A DNA stretch of 64,000 nt from Vigna angularis (lineage: Eukaryota > Streptophyta > Magnoliopsida > Fabales > Fabaceae). The notes under the pieces were generated by a model. That model did not search any database. It worked only from the letters and a program-made list of their open reading frames with translations, and was not told the origin of the DNA. The stretch lies in contig NC_068970.1 of NCBI RefSeq assembly GCF_016808095.1, positions 40,707,630 through 40,771,629 on the forward strand, written 5' to 3'. Below, one piece after another: positions 36,951-49,680 of the stretch; the stretch's first letter is position 1; each line of letters opens with the position of its first letter. Position numbers and translations under genes: made by a program.

Positions 36951-36970
36951 AAGTTTCAAGTTTGGGGTTG
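36951..36970 (+). other. Polypurine tract before the 3' LTR
   Basis: AAGTTTGGGGTTG ends directly at the 3' LTR start (36971). The same motif (ATTTGGGGTTG) precedes the inner LTR near 30400. Confidence 0.7.
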
Positions 36971-38405
36971 TGATAACAGTTGAATATACTGTTATTTGTG
37001 ATTCAATTTTGATATTAAATTAACCCTTTTTGAGTTTGAAGCTTGCTTAAACTCTTGTTTTTAGTTTATTTTTGTGAATTAGAGAGTTGAGGTTATACTT
37101 GATGATTTTATCACTAAATTCCCTTGATTTTTTAGGTTATTGGAATGAATTGGAAGAGGAGTTGAAGTATCAAGGAGTTGAAATCCAGGAAGGACAGAAA
37201 AAGAACCAAAAAAGTAGGTTACAAAAGGTCGCAGGATGCCTGGTTGCCTTTTTCTGGGGCCCTGGGCGTAGGAGCTCACGCAACCACGCCTGGTTGCCCT
37301 TTTCTAGGCCCTCAGCGCCAGCGTAGGGCGCCTGGTTGCCCTTTCTGGGGCCTTCAGCGCCACTCTGCACCGCAACACGCCTGGGCGCCCTTCTAGGGGC
37401 GCTGAATGCCAGTTTCAATGCATTGTTGAGCTTCTGGTTGCCCCTTTTAGGGCCCTCAACGCCACTTCTCTCGCAAGCTCGCCCGATTGCCTTAGGTAGG
37501 TGTGCTGAGTGCCAACGTGTTGGGCCCATGATCCAATTTTGATCTATTTAAGAACTTGCACGCCCTAGGGTTTACATATTTTGACGGCTGAAGCTCAAAA
37601 ACACTTTTCAACCCTTTGGAGGCAGATTTGGCATGCGGGAGTTATCCTCCACTCTTTCTAGGGTTTTTATCTTATTCTTCCATCATTGTACACCTAAGTT
37701 CTCCATGACAATGAGGAACTAAACTCATTTGTTGTTAGGGAAGATGTAACATCTAAACTTTCATGTATTTGAATATGTTTTGAATTATTTTATGCTTCTT
37801 TCATTAATTGTTAGTGATTTTCTCCTTTACTCAATGCTTGTTATGTCTTGATCACTCATAGCATGACGTGTGACTTTCTTTGTTATTGGGAAATTCCTAG
37901 GAACCAAGATCCAGAGAATTTCACCCAAAGGGACTATTGCCTAGACATAGGGATAAAACATTTGGTTATCTTAAGCTTTTTTTCATAATGCAGAATTGAT
38001 TATTAAGGATGCAAGACATTGTGGTCTAATAATTAAGGATAGGCTTTTTATGCTGAGACATCGTGTTCTAAGTAATTTAGAGAGTGACATTAACAATTTA
38101 ATGAAGAAGATGAATTCTTATATGCATGAAAGTAAGGATAGTGAAATCTAAACCCCAATAACATAATCATCTCATATTATCAACACCATTCATTCTTGTG
38201 TCAATCCTCAATTGATCAATTTGTATTCATATTTACTTTTGTTGTATTTGCTTTTAAACACCAACAAAATAGCTTTGCAGTCTTAATTAGTTAAGTAATT
38301 ACACGATTGTTTAGTGTCGTGAGTCTTCTAGGATACGATACTTGGTCTTACCATTTTATATTACTTGATACGATTTGGTACACTTGCCAATGAGTTAACA
38401 CCTAT

Positions 38406-39085
38406 CCAACCATTATTATAAATGTATGTCAACTTTCATACTTCACCATATCATTTATGTCTATCAAAATAAGATGATTCTAGTGGTCCTCCACCGCAGG
38501 TTTAGACTTGTCTCCTCTGTTCCCAACTGTTCAGCCCAGTTATGCAGGAATAATATCGTCTTTTCGTTTAGGCTTTTTTCTCCCAAATTACACCACCGAT
38601 TTGATGATCCGAACGATCACAATGAAGAACCATACGTCTGGAACCGACTGTCCAGAAATCAGCCCGAACCAACGATGAACGACTTCACAACGACGAAAAC
38701 ACTAGTGTTGGTTTTGTGTAGAGTAGAGCTAATAAGTAGATTATGATTTCGTTTAAGGGAATGTTTAGTGGATATTGTAATGGTTGTTATAGTCTTATTT
38801 TGCATTAATGTTGTATCATGTGATGGAATTATGATAAAGACTTAATGACTAAATATAAATGTTATATTAATGATTTGATGTTTATTCTGTTAGCTCAACC
38901 TTGCATTTTCTTTGTGGTTATGGTTTCCACCTACAATGATCATGTGACTCGTGTTGTTGTACGAGATTAGATGATGTTATAGATAATTCAGTCAATGCTT
39001 AAAGCGGCGAGGGTATTGACAGATTGGGGATTTTATTTCAATGGGTTATTTTGAAGATGGTTGACTTTTATTTAAATATTGAATG
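38406..39085 (+). repeat. LTR-like relic, start of right inverted arm
   Basis: From 38742 it matches the reverse complement of 28850-29030 (atgatttcgtttaagggaat, ttatagtcttatt, gatggaatta). After an internal deletion it matches further blocks of the left arm (tacgagattagatgatgtta). Bases 38406-38740 are the native joining sequence, with no gene recognised. Confidence 0.5.
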
Positions 39086-40454
39086 TGTTGGTTAAAACAA
39101 CCGGTATCGTCGAGTCGTGCAACAGAATAAAATAACATAAAGCGTGTTCGGTCAATTTAAAAAACAATTCCTTTAATTTTGTTATAAATGTTTTATCAAA
39201 CAATTGATGTGCAGAAAATGTAAAGAGTATAGGGAGTAGAAAAATCACCCAAATGATTTTTATTCTGGTTCGAATCAAAAGATTCTACGTCTAGTTGTTA
39301 ATCACTATGAATAATGATTAACCTTTTTCACTAAAAACAGTTTCATAGTTTGTACAGATTACAAGGTAGTGAATGAAGATTAAGAAATGAGAACACCTTC
39401 TGTTCGACAAACGAATGGAACAATCTCCCTTCGACAAACGAACCAGAAGCAGCTTCCTTCGACAAACGAACTAGAAGCAAGAACACTCAGCCAACTTGAA
39501 GAGAACACTCAGCCAACTTGAAGAGAACAGCTCCGACCTTTGACACACAAAGCGTGAGCTTCTCCTATTCACAATACTTGACAAAAGCAAGAACTAGCAC
39601 TTGAGAACTTCCTCATATTGCACTGTATTCTCGAAATCGCAAAGTTCCCTTTTAACTCTGAGATAACTTCCCTTAGGCACACAACTCTAATACTCTCAAA
39701 ATAAAAAGGTACTTTCTAAGAGCTGTGAAGACCTCTATTTATAAGCCAGGTTCATGCAGTGTTAGAAACTGAAAAGACATATTACAACTGCCAGTGATAA
39801 TTGATTATATGCGAGACTTGGAACAGTTAGGATATTAACTCTTCAAGCGGTCGGTTCCAATTCTTCACTTCCTTCCAACGTTCGATTCGAGCCCTCACCG
39901 CCTTCTGTCATTCGGTTTGATTCCTTACCGCTTTTCACCGTTCGGCTTTAGCCCTTACAACTTTCACCATTCGGCCTCAGTCATGCTTCCGCTCAGTTGC
40001 TAGGACTCAATCCTTCATACCACTGCTTCACCGTCCAATCACTCGGTCATATTTATGTCTCGCTTGCTCTTAGTCATTCCTTCCACTGCTCGGTCCTACC
40101 TACTCGATCTTGGTCATACCTCCCTTGGTCTTGGTCATGCCTTCCACCGCTTGGCCTGACCTCTTCTTCTCTCTCTCCTTCCAACTCTTAACATTTTGTT
40201 GGACTCAATATTGTTCGGCTTGTGTTTAACGTCATTCGGTCTTTAACTGTGTTCGACCTTCATCTATTAGTGACCATTTAGTCTTCAACTGTTATACACC
40301 ATTCGTTTTGAATATGGACTCTTGTTCCCTTTCCTTACAGACCAACATACAAGAGTGCTTTTAAAATTAAGACAACAAGGGTCTTCATATTCTTCACTTT
40401 GTAACATCATCAAAATCATTGTCTTCAAGACACCAATGCTCCTCATTGGTAACA
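39086..40454 (-). mobile_element. Solo LTR with GAATG target duplication
   Basis: The ends are TGTTGGTTAAAAC and CATTGGTAACA, with identical 5-bp flanks GAATG (39081-39085, 40455-40459). On the minus strand it begins TGTTACCAATGAGGAGCATT and includes gatgatgttacaaag, like Sirevirus-type LTRs here. It contains near-tandem copies of acaaacgaac and gagaacactcagccaacttg (39460-39530). There is no internal domain. Confidence 0.88.
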
Positions 40455-40459
40455 GAATG

Positions 40460-40613
40460 GTCTAGTGTTTCCTTTCAGTTATAAACGGTTGTTTTGAGTT
40501 TTCATTTAAAAGACGTTTAAGGATTTGAATTTTTATTTACGAGTTGTTTAATTTATTTTTATTTTTTAACGAGAAAAATGGTTTGGTCGAAACATCCTTA
40601 ATTGAGATGTTAT
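40460..40613 (+). repeat. End of right inverted LTR-like arm
   Basis: This continues the arm after the solo LTR and ends near aattgagatgttatag, a decayed form of the ..GGGGCATTACA end of the left arm. Confidence 0.4.
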
Positions 40614-41436
40614 AGAATATATGGTCTAAAGCAACCTAGGTTGTGAAGTTTAAGAAAGAGCATTAAAGAAAATTTTGTTATGTAGGAAAAACTCTTTAAA
40701 ATAGTAGTGTCTAATGAAACAACATTCTTATAACGTCTTAAGCTAAGAGTATAAGTAATATTTTCTAGACCAAACTATTTAAACAGATTAGAAAACCATA
40801 AAAAGCATTTGGAAGAGAATGTTTTGTAATTGAAATCTCTCAATTGATTATATGAGAAAAATAAGTTAGCTTCTTATAAAAACAGAAGTCTATCTTTTGT
40901 ATAACACTAAGGTTAAAAGAAATTTTTCATTCAATATAGTGTTATATCAAGAAAAACCTTATAGAGAAAGCATCGTGTGATGAATGACCACTAAAATGCC
41001 TTAGCCTTTGAAAACATCTTATGTTTATATCATATGATGAATATATGTATTATTGTCTCACCAAACGATGAATTTATTAATGAAATGAGAAATGATGAAA
41101 TGTCTTGGACACACTATACTGCTTAATGCTTATCAACATTCAAAACATGTAATGCATGTACGAAAAAAATACTTTGATGCTTGTATACTCTACTTCTTGA
41201 TATCAGTGCAGATCAATAAAGTAGAAAGATATGATAAAAATCACAACATTATGAGAATATTTCCTTGAAGCCATATTGCTTCCTTATTCATAACATTTTT
41301 CATTTTCTTATATTATAAAAACTAGTGTTTAAACATCTCAAAATTCACATTTTCTTTACAAGTTATTAGACGTTGTTTTAGAAAAAGAAATTAAAAACAT
41401 TATTCATCCTCTTAGTGTTTTTCCTGTAATTTCAAT
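40614..41436 (+). other. Probable 5' LTR of the following copia element (start unknown)
   Basis: The LTR must end at TTTCA (41434), two bases before the primer-binding site. No second LTR survives, so the start cannot be set. There is no coding. Confidence 0.45.
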
Positions 41437-43862
41437 TGGCATCAAAGCTTAACTCAAGGGTGAGTTCCTAATAGAACTTGACGAAACGATCCTAACGGGC
41501 AATGGAAAACGAAGGATAAGTTATCAACAAGCCTCCTTTATTCAAGGGGGAAAATTTTGACTTTTGGAAATAAAAAATGATTGCATTCCTTGAATTTTGT
41601 CACATCGACATGTGGGATGTGGATGAGAGTGGTGACTATATACCTCTTGATAACAAGGGAGAACTGTTGCAGAAAAGTTTGTGGTGTGAAGAGCAAAAAC
41701 ACAAGTATCTCCTGAACTCTAAAGTTCGCAATTCGCTATTGTGTGCTTTGTCTGAAGAAGAATATAACAAAGTACATGCATTCAAGAGAGGAAAGAAAAT
41801 GTGGGATACCCTAGTTGTCACATATGAAGGATCAAATGAAGTCAGAAGAAAGAAGTTGGGCTTGCTAACATGTGAGTACGTGTTATTCACCATGCTAGAC
41901 CACAAGAACATCTAAGCCATGTTCAACTGGTTTAAAATGATCTTAAATGAGTTAAGATCGTTGGGTAAGACCTATGATAATTTTAACAAAATTCTTCGTA
42001 GTCTTCTCAAGAATGGAGACCACAAGTCACTACTCTAAGAACCTCAAAGAATCTTGATGGGATGAGATTAGAGATGCTTGTTGGAATCCTAAAAGTACAT
42101 GAGCAGGAGTTTCAACAAGATGCAATCATAAAGAAAGAAAAGAACATAACAATGAAGGTTTAGAAATATATTATAAGGACTCCCACAAAAGTAGAAGGAC
42201 CTTTAGAAGAGTCAATTAGTGAAGAAGACTCCATGGAAGAAGGAGAAAAAGATGAATTATCATTCATCTCTAAGAAGATATACTTAATGAGGAGAAGAAA
42301 GAAAGGAAAACATCATGGATCAACTTCTAGAAATTATCAACAAAAAGAAATTCCTATCGTATCCTATGAATGTAAGAAACCAGGCCATTCAAATCTGAGT
42401 GTCCTGATCTTGAGAAGACAAAGGTAAAACATAGCTTTTCCAAACAAGGAACGAGAAAGGCAATGATGAGTACCTAGGAGAATCTAGAATTCTCAGAACT
42501 TGATCAAGAAGACGAGGAAGTCAATCTATGTCTCATGTCAGATAATGACAAATCCTCTCCAAACAACTTTGACGATGAGGTAGATTTTACTAACCTACAC
42601 TTAGTTATTGAAGCTTATCATGTGTTGTTGTCAAATTCTTCCCACTTGTCAGAAGCTTTTCAACTTACAAGAAAACAAAATAAAATTTTTTTGACAGAAA
42701 ATGAAGTTTTAAAAAGTAAACTAACATCTTCTGGTGATGATCTTAAGAATTTACAAAAAGAAATTAATAACCTGAAAGGACAACTAAATATTTTGAAAAG
42801 AGAAAATGAAAAGCTTATGGAGAATACAGCTATTGCAGGGGACACTAAGAATATTGAGCTCGTCAAACATGAAAATAAAACTCTTCATAGAGTGTTGAAT
42901 AGAATGTTTGAAGGAAATGATTGTCTAGGGCTTCTAGTCAAAGGATGTAGACATCCGTCTAACAAACACAATTTAGGGTTTAATGACAATAACTCTTATA
43001 GAACATTCAAAGTTAAAACTGAATATTTTGTTAAACCTAAAAAGGAAATCTATAAGAATGCTCTAACTTATGAGAAAAGAAAAATGAATCAGACTAACAA
43101 AGTAGGAGCCAAAGCAATATGGGTACCCAAAAATAAAATCATCTCTTTTGCATATCTGCTTGATGACCACAAAGAGGCTCTAATCATGGTATCTGGAAAA
43201 TGGATGCTTGCGACATATGACAAGTCAAAGGTCTATGTTCCAAGACCTCAAGAGCAAGAAGGGAGGAACAATCACATTCAGTGAAAATCAGGAAGGCAAA
43301 ATAATAGGCATTGGAAATATAAGTATAAACATTTCCCCTTCTATTATAATGTTTTATTAGTAGACGACCTAAAACATAATTTTCTGAGCATAAATCAATT
43401 GTGTGACAATAGATACAATGTTACATCTGAAAAAGGCCAATGTAAAGTCCAAATCAATTAGGGTCTACTAGTATTAACTACAAATAAATAAGACAATTTG
43501 TACAAGATAGATCTAGATGAACTACATGTTTAAAGCGTCTCATGCCTGATGCCAATAAAAGACAATGTTATCTCATGACATATCAAATGTGGACATGCAA
43601 GTATGAGATTAATCTCTAAATTGCAATGCCATGAGAGGTAAACAAAGTGTCATTCAAAGATATCATCTTTTGTAATGCTTGCATGAGAGGTAAACAAGTC
43701 AAAGAGTCTTTTAAAAGTAAAAATATTGTTTCTACAAAAAGACCTCTTAAGTTGTTATAGATAGATCTGTTTGGACCTACAAGCACAATGTCCATGAGTG
43801 GTAAACATTATGGACTAGTAGTAGTAGATGACTTTTCTAGATGGACATGGGTTCTATTTTGA
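41437..43862 (+). mobile_element. Truncated Ty1/copia element (gag to start of integrase)
   Basis: Primer-binding site TGGCATCAAAGCTT (41437-41450) is a degenerate initiator-Met site. Gag starts near 41500 with INKPPLFKGENFDFW and goes through KKMWDTLVVTYEGSNEV (~41790). The knuckle survives partly (YECKKPGHS ~42362, first Cys lost). A coiled 249-residue frame follows (42535-43284), then the protease end (FLSINQLCDN ~43380), the pre-integrase region and the integrase start (YGLVVVDDFSRWTWVLF ~43808). It breaks near 43862 with no reverse transcriptase or 3' LTR. Many stops. Confidence 0.85.
42535..43284 (+). pseudogene. Longest open frame of the copia element: gag C-terminus to protease N-terminus
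   Basis: It reads 249 residues. The first ~110 are rich in Leu/Lys/Glu/Asn with heptad spacing (LKNLQKEINNLKGQLNILKR), predicting a coiled coil. Later it carries GAKAIWVPKN and a VSGKWMLATYDKSK block typical of the region before the copia protease. The upstream gag is out of frame, so it is not an intact gene. Confidence 0.65.
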
Positions 43863-44233
43863 AGTGTTTTAGTGCAACTGCAACTAAGTTAAACTCATGG
43901 AGGTGTGAAAATAAATTTGCTAAAGCTTCATGACACCTTAGAGATAAAGCCAATAATATAAAATATCAAAATCACACAAGTCAAGTCAAGTATTACATGA
44001 AGAAAGCAGCAAAAACATGAAAAAGTTAAGAAGAGCCAAACTAAATTTGGCTAAGCCAAGAAGGGCAAACAAACAACAAAAAATGAGCCTTGTAGTTTTC
44101 TCAATCATCTTCCAAAAAAAAAAGGGCTTTGATAATTCAAAAATATTTTTGATAAGAGATCATTTGGGGTAAATATATCTTTAAATATTTTATTTGATAT
44201 TTTAAAATATTTATCTTATTTAGCTATATTAAT
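43863..44233. other. Short AT-rich non-coding stretch
   Basis: No coding and no LTR end recognised; probably decayed retroelement DNA. Confidence 0.35.
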
Positions 44234-45559
44234 TGTTAAAATAGAATGACTCAATTTCTCACACCAAGAGGGGGGGGGGGGTGAATTGGTGAAGTATAAA
44301 ATTTAAAACTTTCAAATCGTTTTCACCAAAAGAGATGCCTTTATACTTTTCTTGAAATGCAAGTTAAAAGATTTTCAATGCAGTGAAAATTTAATCGAAT
44401 GAGTATAAAGTATAATCGATTGAATGTAAAAGAGTATGGATAAGAAAGATCAAACGCTGTGCTTTTATACTGGTTCGGCCAAGCCTACATCTAGTGTCCT
44501 TCCAACCACAAGAAGTCAATGCACTATAATGATCAAGGTTTTTACAAAAAGGTTTTTATAGAGACCTCACGTCAAAAATATAAAACACCTCTCTAACCCT
44601 CTAATCAAAATATAGGCAGTACATAAACAGACTAGTAGCAAGAATCCCTTCTCCTGCAGTTTAACCCCTTTGAGGCACCCTCAAAGTCAAGAACACAACA
44701 TGTCCTTCTTCCTGTAATCACAACAGGGAACTCAACCCAATCTTTAGCAGATTGTAGAACCTGATCTTGTAGTAAACACCCATATGTGTAGATAGATCAG
44801 ACTTTTTAAACACAACAATCTTGCTCTTCAAGAAATTACAAGCAGTTTATCACCCCGGTCAATCTTGTTTTCTTGGAGCTTTTCCTCTTTCTGTAAGAAT
44901 TAAATTTCTGCAAAAGAATATGAAAATGTCAGAATCACAAAAGTTCCTACAAAAATCAAATTCGCGTCAATTTGTAGTATAACACATCTCTGACGCATTT
45001 TAATTGACTAAGCTACTAATGCAGTCGAATATAACAATTCAGTTATAACAGTTAGTAGCACTCAAAGCAATTAATTGAATTCACAATTAATGCAGTCGAA
45101 TAACATTGAATGCTTGGTCAACACATTTAAAAATATAGTCGTTGTGACAGTTATTTCAAGCATTAAGAGATTTCAAAACAGTAACAAACTTAATCGAATA
45201 CATATCGCATGCAATCGATTATGCAACAATGTTAAGCAAAGTTTTGAAAACTTTTCTCTTTGAAAAACTCTCACTGCACACTTGAAAAAAGTTTGTGTAA
45301 AGACATGAGTTTTAATCGATTCAACTCATAATGTAATCGACTTAAAACTGTTGTTTTGCCACACAATTAAAATTCAACATTAGTGCTTGTGGGTTTTCTC
45401 ATCTAAAAAAATGTGTCATGCATTAATTATAAAATGACATATATAACATAGTGAAATGCAATGAACAACACAATCTCCGTTGTCATCATCAAAAACTCAG
45501 ATATTATTGAGATTGTGGGTTCAGCTAAACCAATGATCCCCCTATCAACAATCTCAACA
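44234..45559 (-). mobile_element. Sirevirus-type solo LTR with TTAAT target duplication
   Basis: On the minus strand it begins TGTTGAGATTGTTGATAGGG and ends TTCTATTTTAACA. Flanks are identical: TTAAT at 44229-44233 and 45560-45564. The minus strand includes the c-run followed by tcttggtgtgag (12 G on plus, 44270-44281), matching the cacccccctcctcttggttt stretch of the LTR at 47165-48219. Several taatcgatt-type motifs occur. There is no internal domain. Confidence 0.9.
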
Positions 45560-45564
45560 TTAAT

Positions 45565-47164
45565 AAATATCAAAATATAATATTTGTCAATTCCTTTTTT
45601 AATTTTGTAATATTTTCTTATATACTTTTAGATCGCCACATTAAACAACTATATCTTGAAGATATTGGACTATTTAGAAGATAATTATAGGATATTATAT
45701 TATTAAAAAGGTGATTACAACAACATGAAATCCAAAAACAAAATCGAGTCTAATTTCTATAAGTTGCAATCAAAATCGCTACTTGACAACAAGTTGAAAA
45801 ATAAATAAAAAGTTTAAAAACAAAATTTGGAGTTGTCACCGTAGTTTATTTTGGAAAACTACGTAAAAATCATAAAGATAAAGGTTGGTCTATGAAATCA
45901 AATTTTGGGTCTAGGAGTTTGTTACGCATAAGGAAGGTTTTAGCACCCAAGAATGTCGATCCTAAAACAATACCTTTAATTAAATGTGCAAAAAGATATG
46001 TGGCTTTAAAAATATTTATATTTCCACAAAAAAAGAAAAAGAAAACGCACTTAAAAAATAAATAAAAGTATTTTTATTTTTGGGCCCAACAGAAATGTGT
46101 GTAGTTCCTACGTTTTTCCATTCAAAATGGAAAATTAGGCACCACCTAATTCTAAAGGAAAGACTATTTGGAAAATTATTTGACTTTTTTTGAAGTGAAC
46201 TTGACAAGGATGTTACTTGCTCCTACATATCTCTATTCACAATGAAGAATAAGGGATAATGTAGTTCTTAACGACTTTTGAAGTATGTTCATTTTTAATT
46301 TTTTTTAATTATATATTTTTTTATTTTATTGAAAATGGGTGTGACGTGACACAAGCAACCTAACAAACACCAAAAGAAATGAAGAATATATTTTTTTTTA
46401 ATTTGTAGAACAATATATTTGTGAACACTAGAAATAATGTCTCTAAAAGAAAAGGTCAAAGTTAGGTGTAATTTTTTTTAATAGAATATTGAAACAAAAT
46501 ATAAAGAGAAATTGAGAATCCATAACTCAAAAGAAAAAAAACTAGTAGTGGCATACCTTTAAAACTTTTAAATTCCTCTTCTTCTTTATCAATCTCACTC
46601 TTTCTTTTCATACATTTCAAGTTTTTGTCCCTGCCTCCTTCTTTAAGTTTTTTGTTTTTCTCCTAGAAGAGGTAAAAAAACGGTGCGTCTATGTGAGTGG
46701 TGATGGGAAAGAACTGTAGAGAATTGTTCTCTGATGACAAATTGGATGTTTATATACACATATTGCTATACAAATATAATCAAACAATAAAAGCTAGTTT
46801 TAATTATAATGAACAATATAAAAAAAGAATCGACTTTAATGGTAGCATATTATATAAATCAAATCATAGAATAATGGTCGATATATTGATTTCAATTATT
46901 GTAAGAAATGTTGCTTCTAATTATTAGAATCATATATTTCTCTAAATAAAAAATTATAATGTAACACATCGCATAAATCAAATCATACCATAATATCAAT
47001 ATATTAATTCTAATTATTATGAGGATTATTGTTTCTAATTATTAAAATTATAGCTTTGTGAATGTCTTGTGAGAGGTGTAAAGTGGGGGTGAAAATATGT
47101 ATAAAATCTTTGGGTTGTTCGACTCTTTCTTCTTCCTTTTTATAATTAAAAATAAACTAGGCTC
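45565..47164. other. AT-rich relic, possibly Ogre/Tat-type untranslated DNA
   Basis: Around 45830-45970, ggagttgtcacc followed by cgcataaggaaggttttagc resembles the untranslated region of legume Ogre elements. This is recognition only and no coding is present. The rest is AT-rich. Confidence 0.3.
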
Positions 47165-48219
47165 TGTTAGCAAAATGATGAGATGAAGTTTTGATGATGT
47201 ACAAATCAAGTCAAGAGAAATCAAGATTCCAGAATATCTTTCAAAGATTTGTATTGAGATGAAAAGCTTTTGTAATAATTGTAATTTTGTATCTAGGACT
47301 TAGGTTCTTAGTGGTTTTGATTTCATGTATCTTAGAATTATAAAATTTATGTTCAGAGTAAAAAAGACATCGAATTAATCGATTAGACCTAGAATTAATC
47401 GATTAATCATAGTAAAAACTGAAAACTCGAATTTCCTATAGAACAATAGATTAAACTACCATTTAATCGATTAGCTAATCGATTAACACGTAGATTAATC
47501 GATTAAATTAGACCGTTGGAGTTTTGTAGTCGTTGAACTAGTCGTTACACTTAATTTAATCGATTAGTTAACCGATTAAAAGCGTAAGAGAGGCAGAAAA
47601 TGAAAAATGGAACAGTCTTTGCTTAATTCTATAAATAGACTCTCATTTTCCTTCAACAACAACTCTTTCCTTGTGCTCTAGAACTCAGAAACTCATGAGA
47701 ATTGTATGCTTTTGTTTGGCTAAAGAAACTCTCGTTTGTGGAGATGTTGAAGTGCTGCTATGGTGACAGAGGAATAGCTGGTTCATCCTTGGTGCGTCTG
47801 AGGAAGTGTTCGGAAGAGAAAGTCATCCTTCGTGAAGTATTTAAAGGAAGTGTTTCATCCTTTGTGAACACTCAAATGAGGTGTAGGTTCATCTCTTGTG
47901 GTATCAAGAAAGGTGTTTTCTAAACTTTTACAAATTGTATCTGTGTGATTGTAATTTGTAATTGTTTTGTGAGTAGTGAGCTGTTTATCTTGTTTTGAGA
48001 TAGACAACTAGACGTAGGATTGCTAAGATCCGAACCAAGATAAAATCATCTATGCAAATTTCTCTCAACCTTACTCTCTTTATTTGTTATTATTATTTGC
48101 TTAGTAAGTTTAATTGAGTAGAAATTTTAAAAGACACACGTTTTCATTAAAGATCAATTCACCCCCCTCCTCTTGGTTTGTTATCCCACGCTAACCATTC
48201 CGCTGCAACCGCTCTGTCA
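47165..48219 (+). mobile_element. 5' LTR of a truncated Sirevirus-like element
   Basis: It begins TGTTAGCAAAATGATGAG and ends CTCTGTCA, followed by the primer-binding site. Between 47370 and 47580 it has repeated aattaatcgatta motifs. The 3' half (from ~47790) matches the LTR end at 20000-20440 (aggaagtgtt, catcctttgtga, gtaggat). Confidence 0.8.
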
Positions 48220-48221
48220 AT

Positions 48222-49680
48222 TGGTACGAGAGCTTTCTTTGATAGTTATTCAAATGGCAGGATCATATCAAACTTTTGTAGAAGGTGCTTCTATCAATAG
48301 ACCACCACTATTCACAGGTGAAAATTATGCATTTTGGAAGGTTAGAATGCAAATATTTATTGAGTCTATTGATGTTGATATTTGAGAAGCTATTGCATTT
48401 GGTCCTTTTGTTCCTACTAACAATATGCAGGAACCAAAGCCCCGTGTTCAGTGGACTGCTGAAAATAAGAAAAGGTTTCAAAATGATGTAAAAACTCATA
48501 ATATTATTTCATTTGCTTTAACTGTTGACGAGAGTTTTACAAGATTTTTGTTTGTAAGACTGCACAAGAAATATGAGAAGTGCTGAGAGTAACCCACAAA
48601 GGTACAAATGATGTAAAGAGAGCTAGAAAGAATACCTTAATCTAGGAATACGAAATGTTCAGGATGAAGCAAGGAGAAACAATATCAGATGTTCAAAAAA
48701 TGCTTCACCACCATCGTAAATCATCTCATTGGACTAGGTAAGTCTTTCGAAACTGATGAGCTTAACATAAAAATTTTAAAATCTTTAGACAGGTCTTGGC
48801 AACCAAAAGTGACTACAATTTCTGAGTCACAAAATCTCAACACAATGACTATGACGACATTATTTGGAAAGTTGAGAGAGCATGAACTTGGCCTTGGAAG
48901 ACTAGATGAAGAAGAAGCAAAAACTAAGAAAAAGACTCTAGCCTTCAAATCTGAGGTAGAAAGGAGCAAGAGCAAAGTAGAAGATGAAGACTCAGATGAT
49001 GAAGAAAATTTGAGTCTCATAATCAAAAGGCTCAACAGGTTCATGAAGTCAAAAGGTAAAGGAAGATTTAAATACAAAAAGGGGCACTTAAAAGCTGACT
49101 GCCCAAATCAAAAGAAGGGTGAAGAAAAGAAAGAAAAGAAAATCTTCAAGAAAAAGAAAGCCTACATCGCATGAGACGATGACAATGAAACAATTTCTAA
49201 TTTGAGCAATTCTAACGAAGAAGCAAACATCTGTTTGATGGCGGACAACAACACTATTGGAAACCAAGTAAGTACATCTAGCGATTATGATAATTTTAGT
49301 CAATATGATAATGAAGATGAATTGCATGAAACTTATGCTGTTTTAGTAGTAGAATTCGAAAAATTAGATAAATCTCATAAGAAATTGAAAAAGGAATTCA
49401 AAGAATTAAAATTAATTTTTGAAAATATTCTTGAAGAAAATAAAACTTTGAAAAATAAAATTTTATTTTTATGAAAAAGGTAAATATACTAGTAGTAATG
49501 AATGTGCATCTTGTGTGAATCATAAGAAACTACTAGATAACACGACCTTAGAAGAATATAGTAAAAATAATGAAAATAAGGTTGTTAAAAATAAGTATGT
49601 TCCTAAAATTAAAAATAAACATAATAAAAGAATTCGTAGAACTTGAACAGAAAAAGGAACAACTTATAAGAACACAAATG
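48222..49680 (+). mobile_element. Truncated Sirevirus-like element: gag only
   Basis: Primer-binding site TGGTACGAGAGC (48222-48233) is two changes from the initiator-Met site. Gag starts at ATG 48254 (AGSYQTFVEGASINRPPLF) and is broken by a stop and frameshifts. An open 161-residue frame (48689-49174) includes LREHELGLGRLDEEEAK. The zinc knuckle has lost its first half (KYKKGHLKADCPNQ, ~49070). Text continues to ~49680 (EKGTTY) and then stops matching the sister copy at 23460. Protease, integrase and reverse transcriptase are missing. Confidence 0.85.

Larger units (their letters stand above)
29086..38400 (+). mobile_element. Athila-like Ty3/gypsy element, internally deleted, with CCTAT target duplication
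   Basis: The 3' LTR is 36971-38400 (1430 bp). The 5' LTR is 29086-29380 plus 32033-33156 (1419 bp), split by a 2652-bp insertion. LTRs begin TGATAACRG and end GAGTTAACA. The 5-bp duplication CCTAT flanks both ends (29081-29085, 38401-38405). A primer-binding site, gag, retropepsin and a scrap that may be integrase C-terminus are present. Reverse transcriptase, RNase H and the integrase core are missing, so it could move only with help. Confidence 0.92.

Noticed and set aside
37087..37542. GC-rich frames repeated also at 31652 and 29202
   Set aside because: They recur wherever the Athila-like LTR recurs and contain no protein motif; the GGCGCC-rich stretch is LTR sequence.
39997..40191. Ser/Leu-rich 64-residue plus-strand frame
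   Set aside because: Inside the solo LTR, with no motif.
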